A stretch of 64,000 nt of DNA, from NCBI GenBank assembly GCA_963732695.1, contig CAVTAP010000018.1, positions 34,934-98,933 on the forward strand, given 5' to 3'. Made by a program: the position numbers and the translations under genes. The notes under the pieces are model-generated. The model did no database searches. It had not been told where the DNA came from and worked only from the letters and a program-made list of their open reading frames with translations. Positions within the stretch are counted from its first letter, which is position 1; each line of letters starts with the position of its first letter. Shown here one piece after another: positions 1-8,580 of this stretch. The stretch is from CADEDH01 sp963732695. Lineage in GTDB: Bacteria > Actinomycetota > Acidimicrobiia > Acidimicrobiales > SZUA-35.

Positions 1-912
1 CTCGGCCTGGCCCCGTTGTCGGGGCTCGACGGCACCGGTCTGGCCGACCGGGCCCTCCGCCTCCTCTACGAGCGGGGCGGCGCCGCCTTCAACTACGAGG
101 GGCTGCGGCGCTACAAGGAGAAGTGGGAGCCCCGCTGGGAGCCCCGCTACGTGCTGTACCGGACCGAGACCGATCTGCTGGCGGTGGCGGCGGCCATCAC
201 CCGGGCCGGTGAGCTGCCCGACCCCCGTTCCCCGCTGGTGCGGGCGGCGGTGGTGGCCCGCCGGTTCCCCGTCACCGCCGCCGTCACCGCCTTCGTGGTG
301 TGGCTGATGGCGGCCACCGCCGTCGACCCTCGGCTCCACGGCCAGCTCATCCGCCAGTACGGGATCAGCTGGGGCGACCTGCTGCGCCTGCAGCTGTGGC
401 GGCTGCCGACGTCCCAGCTGCTCCAGACCCGGGCCGGGTGGGTCACCGGCAACCTCCTGCTGCTGGCCGCCTTCCTCCCTCTGGCCGAGTGGCGCCTGCG
501 CAGCGCCCGCACGGCGGCGGTGCTGGCGCTGGCCGACTGGGCCTCCACCCTGGCGGTGCTGGTCGGGCTGCGCCTGGCCGCTGCCCTGGGCGACGCCGGG
601 GCCGCCCATCTGATCGCGGCCCGCGATGCGGGAACGTCGTCGGCCCTCTACGCCGCGGCGGCGGCCACGGCGACATCGCTGCCCGCCGGCCGGGCCCGGC
701 TGGCCGCCGGGGGTGGGCTGGCGCTGTGGCTGGGCACCGAGTTGGTGCTGCACCATCGCCTGTTCGACGTGCAGCACGCAGCCGCCGCCCTGGCGGCGGT
801 GGCGCTGGGGGTGTGGTGGGACCGTCGGGACCGGGCCCGGGCGGCCGCCGCGGGGGCGGCCGCCGCCGGTCCCGCTACTTCTTCGAGCCCTTGGCCGATA
901 CCAGCTGGGTGA
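1..912 (+). CDS. MprF/LysX-like DUF2156 C-terminus fused to rhomboid-like membrane domain (5' partial)
   Basis: The reading frame is open from base 1, so the start lies upstream of the window. The first ~55 residues, including the FNYEGLRRYKEKW segment followed by WEPRYVLY, match the end of the DUF2156 catalytic fold found in lysylphosphatidylglycerol synthetases. The remaining ~200 residues are a membrane region with about five hydrophobic helices. Within it, GTSSALY and a later QHAAAALAA segment resemble the Ser and His helices of rhomboid-like proteins, but protease activity is not established. The likely role is transfer of an amino acid to a membrane lipid, or a related acyltransfer. The 3' end overlaps the convergent ferritin-like gene by 38 bases. 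Confidence 0.72.
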   Translation, partial: LGLAPLSGLDGTGLADRALRLLYERGGAAFNYEGLRRYKEKWEPRWEPRYVLYRTETDLLAVAAAITRAGELPDPRSPLVRAAVVARRFPVTAAVTAFVVWLMAATAVDPRLHGQLIRQYGISWGDLLRLQLWRLPTSQLLQTRAGWVTGNLLLLAAFLPLAEWRLRSARTAAVLALADWASTLAVLVGLRLAAALGDAGAAHLIAARDAGTSSALYAAAAATATSLPAGRARLAAGGGLALWLGTELVLHHRLFDVQHAAAALAAVALGVWWDRRDRARAAAAGAAAAGPATSSSPWPIPAG

Positions 913-1450
913 GGAGGGTCTCGATGTGATCGAGCCGGTCGCCCAGGGCAGCCACCGCCGCCCCGTCGGCTGCGCCGCTGCCATTGGTGGAGGCCGTGCC
1001 GTCGCCCTCGGCGCACAGAGCCGAGTAGCAGCCGTTCAGCAACCGGCCCGAGTCGCGCTCCTCGGCGATGTAGCGGCCGAGGAGGGCACCGGTCTGGATG
1101 TCGATCGATACGTCGTTGAACATGGTGGAGAAGATGTCGCCCTGCTCCACCCCCCGGCCCACCTGGAGGCGCTCGAACTTCTCCCGGTCGCTCAGCTCGG
1201 TGGACGACGCGATCGACATCTTCTCGTCGAGCTTGGGGTCGGAACGGGGCTGGAGCTCGAACCCCAGCTCGCACATCCGCTTGGCGAAGGCCTTGGCGTG
1301 CTCGCCCTCCCGGAGGGCGACGGTGGCGATCACCTGGCGGACGTCGTCGCGCGAGGTGGTGGAGGCCCAGGCGCCGAGATAGCACTCGGCGTCACCCTCG
1401 GCGTTGGCGATGGCATTCATAAGGCCAAGGTACGTCGGCTTGTCGGTCAT
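875..1450 (-). CDS. Ferritin-like domain protein
   Basis: A 191-residue helical protein starting at the ATG before TDKPTYLG. The first half holds a Glu-rich helix (NAIANAEGDAE) and a REGEHAKAF helix with the E-x-x-H pattern used by ferritin-like proteins to bind a di-iron centre. The C-terminal 40 residues are low complexity plus a short amphipathic helix and a Lys-rich tail. The substrate and oxidation chemistry cannot be read from sequence; oxidative-stress or iron handling is the usual family role. The frame runs open upstream of the chosen start, but the longer product is a shadow of the DUF72 gene on the same strand. Confidence 0.72.
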   Translation of the reverse strand: MTDKPTYLGLMNAIANAEGDAECYLGAWASTTSRDDVRQVIATVALREGEHAKAFAKRMCELGFELQPRSDPKLDEKMSIASSTELSDREKFERLQVGRGVEQGDIFSTMFNDVSIDIQTGALLGRYIAEERDSGRLLNGCYSALCAEGDGTASTNGSGAADGAAVAALGDRLDHIETLLTQLVSAKGSKK

Positions 1451-1517
1451 GGTGACAGTCTTGTCCGGGCAGCGACGCCCGGCAACGCCTGCGACCAGAT
1501 TCCGGAACCGGCGACGC

Positions 1518-2399
1518 TCAGAACAGGGTGGCCGGGGCGGGTCGGCGGGGTTCGGGGAGGGGAGCGAGGCCCGGCACCAGGCCCGCCACCTCCTGGTGGA
1601 AACGACGGGCCAGCGGCAGGGCGTCGGTGTTGTCGGGGGTGTGGACGAAGAAGAGGGGCCGCCGGCCTTCGGCCAGCCATCCCGCCACCACGGCCAGCCA
1701 GGGCCGCCACCCGCGGGCGGTGGCCTCGGGATCGTCGCGGCCGATGTAGCGGACGACCGGGCGGTCGGTGAGTGCTTCGGTGCGCCGGGGGACCCGGGGC
1801 TTGGACGTCCACGCTTCCCGCTCGGCCTGGTCGGTGGGCGGGGTGGCGAACAGGGTGACCGTGTCGAACCCCACCCACTCGGCGTCGTGGCGGGCCAGCA
1901 CCCGCTCCAGGGCCCGGGCCACGGCCGGCCGGTGGAAGAAGTCGGGGTGGCGGACCTCCACCGCCCACCGGTGGCTGGCCGGGGCCTCGGCCAGGAAGCG
2001 GGACAGATCGCCGAGCTGGGGCGGGCCGAAGGACGCCGGCAGCTGCACGGTGACCGGGTCGGCCCGCTCGCCCAGGGGGGCCAGCAACCGGCAGAAGGCC
2101 GCCGTTTCGTCGGTGGCCTCCCGGAGCCGCCGGTCATGGGTGACGGTGCGGGGCAGCTTGAAGGCGAAACGGAACCCGGGCGGGGCCTGCTCGGCCCACG
2201 AGGCCACGGTGGCCGCCGCCGGCGCCCCGTAGAAGGTGGTGTTGCCCTCCACTGCGTTGCACCAGGTGGCGTAGGCCGCCAGTTGGTCGTTCCGGCCCAG
2301 ACCGTCGGGCAGGTGACGGCCCCACCAGGGCTTGTGGGCCCACATCGGGCAGCCGACGTGGAGCTCGGGAATGACGGCCAGGGGACGGTTTCTGCTCAC
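1518..2399 (-). CDS. DUF72 (YecE-family) protein
   Basis: TIM-barrel-like protein of the DUF72 family. Family hallmarks are the early HVGCPMWAHKPWWG segment, the NTTFYGAP motif, the FKLPRTVTHD strand, the EVRHPDFF motif and a late YIGRDDPEA segment. Biochemical function is unknown for the family. I chose the GTG at 2399, just before SRNRPLAVIPEL, giving 293 residues. A GTG at 2489, directly abutting the upstream gene, would add 30 residues encoded by the 27-base repeat at 2407-2460 and other low-complexity sequence. It lies 67 bases upstream of the ferritin-like gene on the same strand. Confidence 0.8.
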   Translation of the reverse strand: MSRNRPLAVIPELHVGCPMWAHKPWWGRHLPDGLGRNDQLAAYATWCNAVEGNTTFYGAPAAATVASWAEQAPPGFRFAFKLPRTVTHDRRLREATDETAAFCRLLAPLGERADPVTVQLPASFGPPQLGDLSRFLAEAPASHRWAVEVRHPDFFHRPAVARALERVLARHDAEWVGFDTVTLFATPPTDQAEREAWTSKPRVPRRTEALTDRPVVRYIGRDDPEATARGWRPWLAVVAGWLAEGRRPLFFVHTPDNTDALPLARRFHQEVAGLVPGLAPLPEPRRPAPATLF

Positions 2400-2406
2400 C
2401 CCAGCG

Positions 2407-2460
2407 TTCGCCGAAGGCGAACCCGAGGCGGAGTTCGCCGAAGGCGAACCCGAGGCGGTG
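2407..2460. repeat. Two 27-base tandem copies, each with a 6-bp hairpin
   Basis: Two copies of a 27-base unit (2407-2433 and 2434-2460) differ at one base. Each begins with the palindrome TTCGCCGAAGGCGAA: a 6-bp stem with a GAA loop. The repeat sits at the DUF72 start, so it is either leader sequence or an in-frame N-terminal repeat (two nine-residue units) if translation begins at 2489. Similar three-base-loop hairpins occur at 25733-25789 and 35692-35706. Confidence 0.8.
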
Positions 2461-2489
2461 TCCGCCGGGGACGAACCTGAAGGGCGCAC

Positions 2490-2942
2490 TCAGTCCCGGC
2501 CCAGGGCGCCCCAGGAGCCGGTGACCACCGGGGTGGTGGCCTCGGCCACCACGTGGCCGGCGTAGGTGAGGCGCACCTCGGCGGCGATGTGGTCGACCCA
2601 CTCGGCGATCGGCACCGTGGAGCCACCCTGGTCGGTGTCCCACCAGTCCTGGGCCACGTCGAGGTCGGTGCGGTGCACGGCCCGCTCGGCCCGCCGGTGC
2701 TGACGGCCCTCGGCCGTCACGAACGAGCCCTCCACCTCCACCACCGGGGCGGACCGGGGCGTCACGTGGGCGTCGTGCTCGTCGATCGCCCGCACCACGA
2801 CGTGCTCCGCCACCCGCTGGCCGATCGCAGGGTCGAAGGGGGCGCAGGCCACCACGAACTCCACCCGCAGGAGGCGCAGGCCGGGGCTGCCGGGCACGGG
2901 AACGACGGTGAGCACGGGATCGTGGATGGTGGGCACGGCCAA
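2490..2942 (-). CDS. Hypothetical protein, 150 aa
   Basis: Not recognised. The product is acidic and mostly beta-like by composition, with no signal peptide or membrane segment. Features include an early VPVPGSPGLRLLRVEFVVA strand and a C-terminal DWWDTDQGGSTVPIAEWVDHI segment. The start is taken as TTG 2942; GTG 2936, two codons in, is an alternative. It ends immediately before the longest possible DUF72 frame, so the two are probably co-transcribed. Codon use resembles its neighbours. It is a plausible real gene because the frame has strong third-position GC and fills the gap exactly, but no function is offered. Confidence 0.6.
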   Translation of the reverse strand: MAVPTIHDPVLTVVPVPGSPGLRLLRVEFVVACAPFDPAIGQRVAEHVVVRAIDEHDAHVTPRSAPVVEVEGSFVTAEGRQHRRAERAVHRTDLDVAQDWWDTDQGGSTVPIAEWVDHIAAEVRLTYAGHVVAEATTPVVTGSWGALGRD

Positions 2943-3047
2943 GACGATGCCACGAAATCGATCGGTCCGGCACTCCAGGTTTGAGGTGCTCCCGTGCCGG
3001 GTACAGGGCGTCGGGAATTCTGGAAGGTCGAGCTTTCGGATGTGGCG

Positions 3048-3380
3048 ATGAACGGGGAGCCGGTGAGGGTGCTGACGGCGCTACGGGGACCGGTGGCCCG
3101 GGTCGGCGTGGTCGGCGAGATCGACGACGCAACCGTCGATCGGCTGATCGACGCCCTCGACGGGCTGTGCCAGCCACCGCTCGAGCGGGTGGAGCTCGAC
3201 CTGTCGGCGGTCGGCTACCTGGGTTCGGCCGGGGTGCGGGCCCTGGCTCAGGCGGCGGACAACCCGGCCGGGGTGCCGGTACAGGTGGTGGGGGCGTCCG
3301 ACATCGTGCGACGGGTCCTGGCTCTGACCGGGGTCGACCGGCTGCTGGCGCCCGGGCCGTCGGCGTCGGGATCCCGGTGA
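3048..3380 (+). CDS. STAS-domain protein (anti-anti-sigma factor-like)
   Basis: A 110-residue STAS domain with the typical order: a strand ending VGEIDDATVDRLIDAL, then VELDLSAVGYLGSAGVRAL, then a VQVVGASDIVRRVLALTG helix region. The loop YLGSAGV corresponds to the family segment D-(S/T)-S-G, where a Ser or Thr is phosphorylated by an anti-sigma kinase; here the aligned residue is the Ser in LGSAG. The start is uncertain: ATG 3048, GTG 3042 or GTG 2994 are in frame. It lies 34 bases upstream of the large sensor whose C-terminus is an RsbW-like ATPase and which contains a SpoIIE-type phosphatase, so the two probably form one partner-switching module. Confidence 0.82.
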   Translation: MNGEPVRVLTALRGPVARVGVVGEIDDATVDRLIDALDGLCQPPLERVELDLSAVGYLGSAGVRALAQAADNPAGVPVQVVGASDIVRRVLALTGVDRLLAPGPSASGSR

Positions 3381-3414
3381 CCCGGCCACGCCTGATGCTG
3401 CTCCCGGGAACCCG

Positions 3415-6400
3415 ATGACCTGGCCGGCGGTGGTCGAGGCGGGGGGAGAGCTGGGTCGCGATCTGGACCGGGTCGACTGGTCGGCCACGCCGCTCGGCCC
3501 GCCCGAGACCTGGCCCGACAGCCTGCTCAACGTGCTGCGGGTGGTGGTGTCGTCCCGCTTCGCCATGTGGATGGCCTGGGGACCCGAGCTCACCTTCTTC
3601 TGCAACGACGCCTACCGGCGCGACACGCTCGGCACCAAGTACCCGTGGGCCCTGGGGCGGCCGGCGTCGGAGGTCTGGGGTGAGATCTGGGACGATGTCG
3701 GCCCCCGGATCGCCTCGGTTCTGAGCACCGGGGTGGCCACCTGGGACGAGTCGCTCCGGCTGTTCCTGGAACGCAGCGGCTACCGGGAGGAGACGTACCA
3801 CACGTTCTCCTACAGCCCGCTGGCCGACGAGAGCAGCGCCACGGTGGGGCTGCTGTGCGTGGTGGCCGAGGAGACCGACCGGGTGATCGCCGAGCGGCGC
3901 CTGCGCACCCTGCGGGATGTGGCCGCCGACCTGGCCGAGGCCGCCACCGAGGACGACGTCTACCAGCGCCTGGCCGCCACCCTCGACCGCGACCGGGCCG
4001 ACCTGCCCTTCACCCTCACCTACCTGTTCGACGGCGACGACGGCGGCGGGCCGGGGGCGAGGCTGGTGGCCAGCACCGGGTTGTCGGCCCGGCAAATGGG
4101 GGAGCTGGCGGCCGAGGCGGCCGGTAGGGGACCGGGGTGGCCGGTGCCCACGCCGGGCGGCGGGCCCCTGGCGGTGGCGGTCGACCGGTTCCCCCCGGTG
4201 CTGCGCCACCTGCTGCCCGAGCTGGGGGAGGCGGTGCCGGGGCGGGCCGTGGTGGTGCCGTTGCGGGCCCGACCCGAGGTCCGGCCCATCGGGCTCCTGG
4301 TGGCCGGGCTCACGCCGTTCCGGCCGCTCGACGACGACATCCTGTCGTTCGTCGGCCTCCTCACCGACCAGGTCGACGCCGCCGTCACCACCGTGCGGAC
4401 CCTCGAGTCGGCCCGTCAGCGGGTGGAGGCGCTGGCCGAGCTGGACCGGGTGAAGAGCCAGTTCTTCGCCAACGTCAGCCACGAGCTGCGGACCCCGCTC
4501 ACCCTCATCCTGGGGCCGCTGGAACGGATACAGGGCACGGTCACCGCCGCGTTGCCGGCGTTGGCCCCCGACGTGGAGACGATGCACGGCAACGCCCTGC
4601 GGCTGAGCAAGCTGGTCACCGACGTGCTCGACTTCTCCCGCCTCCAGGCCGGCCGCCTGCTGCCGGCCCGGGAGCCGGTGGATCTCGCCGTCGTCACCCG
4701 GGAGCTGGCCGAGATGTTCCGCTCGGCCATCGAGCACGCCGGCCTGCGCTACGTCGTGTCCTGCGACGACGTGGGGCTGGTGACGCTGGACGCCTCCATG
4801 TGGGAGCGGATCGTGCTCAACCTGTTGTCGAACGCCTTGAAGTTCACGTTCGAGGGCGAGATCTGCGTGCATCTGACGGGCGACGGCACCACGGTACGGC
4901 TGGCCGTGCAGGACACGGGGGCCGGTATCCCCGCCCACGAGCTCCCCCGCCTGTTCGAACGGTTCCACCGGGTGGAACGGAGTCGGGCCCGCTCCAGCGA
5001 AGGCAGCGGGATCGGGCTGGCCCTGGTGTCCGAGCTGGTGGGCCTGCACGACGGCCGGGTGGAGGCCGACAGCCAGCTCGGCATCGGCACGACCTTCACC
5101 GTCACCCTGCCGGTGGTGGCGGTCCCGTCTCTGGCGATCGCGGCCATCCCGGCGCCGGCGCGGACGGGCTCGGGGATCACCCCCGCCGCCTTCCTGGCCG
5201 AGGCGGCCCGGTGGACGGCGAGTGACGGGGTGGGGCCCGACCCCGAGCTGGTGGCTCTGGCGCCGGCCGGGCCGGAGACCCCGGAGGTGGCCGGAGTCGA
5301 GGGCACGATCCTGGTGGTCGACGACAACGCCGACATGCGGGCCTACCTGGGCCGCCTTCTGGCCCCCCGTTTCGCCGTGCACACCGCGGTGGACGGGGGC
5401 GACGCCTTCGACCAGATCCAGGCCCGCCGCCCGGACCTGGTGGTCTCCGACGTGATGATGCCCAACGTCGACGGGGTGGAGCTCGTGCGCCGCATCCGCG
5501 ACGAGCCGGAGCTGGCCGATCTCCCCGTGATCCTGCTCACGGCGGCGGCCAGCACCGAGGCGGCAGCCGAGGGGTTCGACGTGGGGGCCGACGACTACCT
5601 GGTGAAGCCGTTCACGGCCGAGAACCTCCTCCTGCGGGTGACGGCCCGGATCACCGCCGGCCATGACCGCCGGCGCCGGATGGCGTTGGGCGACCTGCGG
5701 GGGGCGCTGGGTTCGGCCACCACGGCCGCTGAGGTGCTGGCGGCGGCCGACTCGTTCCTGCAGGGCCAGCTGGGCGCCGACATCACCGGCTTGGCCCTGG
5801 TCGAGGAGCGCACGGGCACCGTGCGTCTGTGGCACCGGCCCGGGCTGCGGGCCGGGGTGGGGGAGCGGTACCGGTCGGGAACGATCGCCACGCCCGCCCC
5901 CGCCTTCGACGCCATTCGGACCGGCGCGGCGGTGCTGGTGGCCGACCGGAAGACGATGACCGAACGGTTCCCCGACGTCCGGGCCGACATGGCGGCGGCC
6001 GGGATCCAGGCCGCGGCGGTGCTCCCCCTGCGCACGGCCACCGATGTGGTGCGGGGCAGCCTGGCCGCCTACTGGTCGGCGCCCCGGGTGCTCACCGAGC
6101 ACGAGACGGGCCTGCTGACCGACGCCGCCGGGGTGGTGGCCGAGGCCGTCGACCGCATCGCCGTCAACGACCAGGAGCACCGGTTCCTGATCGAGTTCCA
6201 GGAGCGGCTGCTGGAGATCGACCACCGGTCAACCGAGGCGGTGGTGACCGTGCTCTACCAGCCGGCCCGCAACTCGCTGGTGGGGGGCGACTGGTACGAC
6301 GTGATCACGCTGGCCGACGGGTCGGTGGGGATCACGATCGGCGACGTGGTGGGCAGTGGCCTGCCCGCCGCCACCTCGATGAGCCAGTTGCGTTCGGCGG

Positions 6401-7305
6401 CCCGGCTGGCGGCCATGGCCCACCCCGACCCGCCGGAGGTGTTGACGATGCTCGATGCCTTCGCCGCCCGGGCCCCCGCCGCCTACTGCGCCAGCGCCCT
6501 CTACGCCCGGCTCCAACCCGACGGGCTGCTGCGGTGGAGCTCGGCCGGCCATCCGCCGCCCCTGCTGGTGGTGGGAGCCGAGGCCCGCTTCCTGGACGGC
6601 GGGCGGCGACCCCTGCTGGGCTTCGGCGGCCGGGAGCCGTTCGTGCTCGACGACGTGGCCACCCGGTCGGCCGATCTGGTGCTGCCCCCGGCGTCGACGC
6701 TGCTGCTCTACACCGACGGGATGGTGGAGCGGCGGGGCGAGCTGCTCGACGACGGCCTGCAGCGGTTGGCCACCGAGGCCGTGGCCCAGCGCCACCTGGG
6801 TCTGGCCCGCCTGGTCGACGCGCTCATCGCCGCCATCACCCCGGAGGATGGGTTGCGGGACGACGTGGCCGTCATCGCCCTGCGCACGGTCGGCTCCCGG
6901 CCCGAGCTGCTGGTGGACGCCTTCCACTCCGACACCGCCGAGCTGGCCCCGGCCCGGGCCCGGTTCCGCCGCTGGCTGGAGGACGACGGCACCCCGCCGG
7001 GCTGGGTCGACGATCTCGTGCTGGCGTTCGGCGAGGTCATCGCCAACGCCGTGGAGCACGGCAACCGCAACGACAACCGCAAGATCGTGGGGGTGGAGGC
7101 GGCCCGGGTCCACAACCGGATCGAGGTGAGCGTGACCGACGCCGGCAACTGGATGGCCGATTCCAACGCCAGCCAGCGCCGGGGCCGGGGCCGGGGGTTC
7201 GCCATCGTCAACGCCATCGCCGGCTCGGTCGACGTCTCACCCACCCAGATCGGCACCGTCGTGTCGTTCACGGTCGACATACCGGCGGTCGAGCCGGTGC
7301 CGTAG
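3415..7305 (+). CDS. Fused sensor kinase / receiver / PP2C phosphatase / HATPase signalling protein
   Basis: A 1,296-residue multidomain protein. In order: a PAS-like N-terminus (~20-150), a GAF-like domain (~165-330), HisKA with H-box NVSHELRTPL and phospho-acceptor His356, HATPase_c with N-box NLLSNALKF (~465) and DTGAGIP (~500), a receiver domain with ILVVDDN and acceptor Asp679 (SDVMMPN) plus LVKPF, a second GAF (~745-900), a SpoIIE/PP2C phosphatase containing GGDWYDV (~957) and IGDVVGSGLPAA, and a C-terminal RsbW-like ATPase with GEVIANAVEHGN. The protein could relay phosphate from kinase to receiver and control a STAS antagonist through its phosphatase and kinase ends. No transmembrane segment is visible, so it is probably cytosolic. 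Confidence 0.9.
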   Translation: MTWPAVVEAGGELGRDLDRVDWSATPLGPPETWPDSLLNVLRVVVSSRFAMWMAWGPELTFFCNDAYRRDTLGTKYPWALGRPASEVWGEIWDDVGPRIASVLSTGVATWDESLRLFLERSGYREETYHTFSYSPLADESSATVGLLCVVAEETDRVIAERRLRTLRDVAADLAEAATEDDVYQRLAATLDRDRADLPFTLTYLFDGDDGGGPGARLVASTGLSARQMGELAAEAAGRGPGWPVPTPGGGPLAVAVDRFPPVLRHLLPELGEAVPGRAVVVPLRARPEVRPIGLLVAGLTPFRPLDDDILSFVGLLTDQVDAAVTTVRTLESARQRVEALAELDRVKSQFFANVSHELRTPLTLILGPLERIQGTVTAALPALAPDVETMHGNALRLSKLVTDVLDFSRLQAGRLLPAREPVDLAVVTRELAEMFRSAIEHAGLRYVVSCDDVGLVTLDASMWERIVLNLLSNALKFTFEGEICVHLTGDGTTVRLAVQDTGAGIPAHELPRLFERFHRVERSRARSSEGSGIGLALVSELVGLHDGRVEADSQLGIGTTFTVTLPVVAVPSLAIAAIPAPARTGSGITPAAFLAEAARWTASDGVGPDPELVALAPAGPETPEVAGVEGTILVVDDNADMRAYLGRLLAPRFAVHTAVDGGDAFDQIQARRPDLVVSDVMMPNVDGVELVRRIRDEPELADLPVILLTAAASTEAAAEGFDVGADDYLVKPFTAENLLLRVTARITAGHDRRRRMALGDLRGALGSATTAAEVLAAADSFLQGQLGADITGLALVEERTGTVRLWHRPGLRAGVGERYRSGTIATPAPAFDAIRTGAAVLVADRKTMTERFPDVRADMAAAGIQAAAVLPLRTATDVVRGSLAAYWSAPRVLTEHETGLLTDAAGVVAEAVDRIAVNDQEHRFLIEFQERLLEIDHRSTEAVVTVLYQPARNSLVGGDWYDVITLADGSVGITIGDVVGSGLPAATSMSQLRSAARLAAMAHPDPPEVLTMLDAFAARAPAAYCASALYARLQPDGLLRWSSAGHPPPLLVVGAEARFLDGGRRPLLGFGGREPFVLDDVATRSADLVLPPASTLLLYTDGMVERRGELLDDGLQRLATEAVAQRHLGLARLVDALIAAITPEDGLRDDVAVIALRTVGSRPELLVDAFHSDTAELAPARARFRRWLEDDGTPPGWVDDLVLAFGEVIANAVEHGNRNDNRKIVGVEAARVHNRIEVSVTDAGNWMADSNASQRRGRGRGFAIVNAIAGSVDVSPTQIGTVVSFTVDIPAVEPVP

Positions 7306-7332
7306 ACGCGGGCCAGGGTGCGAGCCCCCGAA

Positions 7333-7797
7333 TCACACCGAGATCTTGGCGTTGTCCCAGTTGAGGATGCGGTCGTCGGGGGTGAAGCGGACCATGCCGG
7401 TGAGGGCGGCGGCGTAGTACTCGGCCGTATCGGACCGCATGCGGCTCGACGAGCTGAACGGGGAGTATTTGCGGTCCATCTCCTGGCGGAAGCGGCGGGT
7501 GGTGTCCTCGTCGAGGTCGACCAGTTCGGCCGTGCCGGTGAGGTGCACGGCCTTGAGATCGGCCCAGTGCTCGCCCGACTCCACCAGGAACGAGGCCCGG
7601 GGGTCGTGGCGGATCCGCTCCAACTTCCGGCCCCGACTCTGCAGGTAGACGGTGCGATCGACGCAGGCGAACCACATGGGCAGGGCGATCGGGGTGCCGT
7701 CGCGCCGCAGGGTGGTGAAGATGCCGGTATGGGCCTCGCCCACGAAGGCCCAGCATTCCTCGGGGGTCATCCTGGGCGACGGTTTGGCGGTTGACAT
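7333..7797 (-). CDS. Pyridoxamine 5'-phosphate oxidase-family (FMN/F420-type) protein
   Basis: A 154-residue split-barrel flavin- or deazaflavin-binding protein. The TGIFTTLRRDGTPIALPMWF strand pair, the RGRKLERIRHDPRASF segment and the AVHLTGTAELVD strand are typical of actinobacterial PPOX-class oxidoreductases. The substrate and the choice of FMN or F420 cannot be decided from sequence. I start at the ATG of MSTAKPSPRM because a GGAGGG ribosome-binding site lies about 8 bases upstream; an in-frame start ten codons earlier lacks one. It is convergent with the sensor gene and divergent from the cupin gene at 7857, leaving 59 bases for two promoters. Confidence 0.82.
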   Translation of the reverse strand: MSTAKPSPRMTPEECWAFVGEAHTGIFTTLRRDGTPIALPMWFACVDRTVYLQSRGRKLERIRHDPRASFLVESGEHWADLKAVHLTGTAELVDLDEDTTRRFRQEMDRKYSPFSSSSRMRSDTAEYYAAALTGMVRFTPDDRILNWDNAKISV

Positions 7798-7856
7798 CGG
7801 CGACACCCTCCATCGGTTGGCTTCCACCCAGCATTGCAGGCCGCGTAGGGTGGCGC

Positions 7857-8486
7857 ATGGCTGACACTGCGACGTGGGTCGAGGTGCGGGACGAACCCCG
7901 GCACCGGCGGCGGTTCGAGACCGATCTGGTGCGGGTGTACGACGTGGAGATCCCGCCGGGGGACACCACGCTCTACCACCGCCACACCGAGGACACGTTC
8001 TACGTGGCCGTCAACGAGGCGACGGTGCGGGACCGGACGTGGGGCGAGGAGGGGGAGCGCACCGGCACCGCCCCCGCCGGCTCCCTGCTGTGCCGTCCCC
8101 ACCGCAGCCGGCCCCTGATCCACGAGGTCCACAACCTGGGCCCGGGGGCCATGCGCCTCGTCGGGGCCGAGATAAAGGCCGACCCGCCGACCACGGCCGG
8201 CTCGGCCCTCGACGCACCCGGACACACCCTGTCGCTGGAGCGGGACCGGTTGCGGGCCTACGAGCTGGCCCTCGATCCGGGGGAGTCGACGGGGGAGATC
8301 CACTACGGCTTCGCCGGGCTCACCGTGTTCCTCACCATCGCCACCGTGTCGGTCCGCACCGCTGAGGGCACGGTGACCACGATCCACGCCCCGGGCGACG
8401 TCGTGTGGCGGCCCGACCCGGTGCGCCTCACGATCACCAACGTCGGGGAGGAGCCCTTCCGGGCCGCCCTCGGCGAATGGCGCTGA
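7857..8486 (+). CDS. Double-cupin domain protein
   Basis: A 209-residue protein with two cupin-like halves. The first has PPGDTTLYHRHTEDTFYVAVNE, the usual metal-binding G-x-H-x-H...E arrangement, and the second has DPGESTGEIHYGFAGLTVFL. This architecture suits a small mononuclear-metal dioxygenase, isomerase or sensor, but the substrate is unknown. The ATG at 7857 is preceded by TAGGGT five bases away, compatible with a near-leaderless transcript. The gene ends 45 bases before a strong inverted repeat that separates it from the convergent SDR gene. Confidence 0.75.
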   Translation: MADTATWVEVRDEPRHRRRFETDLVRVYDVEIPPGDTTLYHRHTEDTFYVAVNEATVRDRTWGEEGERTGTAPAGSLLCRPHRSRPLIHEVHNLGPGAMRLVGAEIKADPPTTAGSALDAPGHTLSLERDRLRAYELALDPGESTGEIHYGFAGLTVFLTIATVSVRTAEGTVTTIHAPGDVVWRPDPVRLTITNVGEEPFRAALGEWR

Positions 8487-8531
8487 GCACCTGCCCCGGT
8501 CTGGGTCATGGTCGCCGCCACCGCCGAAACT

Positions 8532-8568
8532 AGGAGCCTGAGCGGCGCTCAGCGCACCTCAGGCTCCT
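8532..8568. terminator. Bidirectional terminator-like hairpin
   Basis: AGGAGCCTGAG at 8532-8542 pairs perfectly with CTCAGGCTCCT at 8558-8568; the loop has a smaller GCGC/GCGC hairpin. It lies between the convergent cupin and SDR genes. The same 11-base arm recurs in the terminator at 22056-22094. Confidence 0.75.
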
Positions 8569-8580
8569 CAGAAGCGGCGA

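Noticed and set aside
2134..6225. 1,363-codon open frame on the minus strand opposite the sensor kinase
   Set aside because: It is a His/Gly/Arg-rich shadow of the GC-biased sensor gene; no domain is recognisable and it runs through two other genes.
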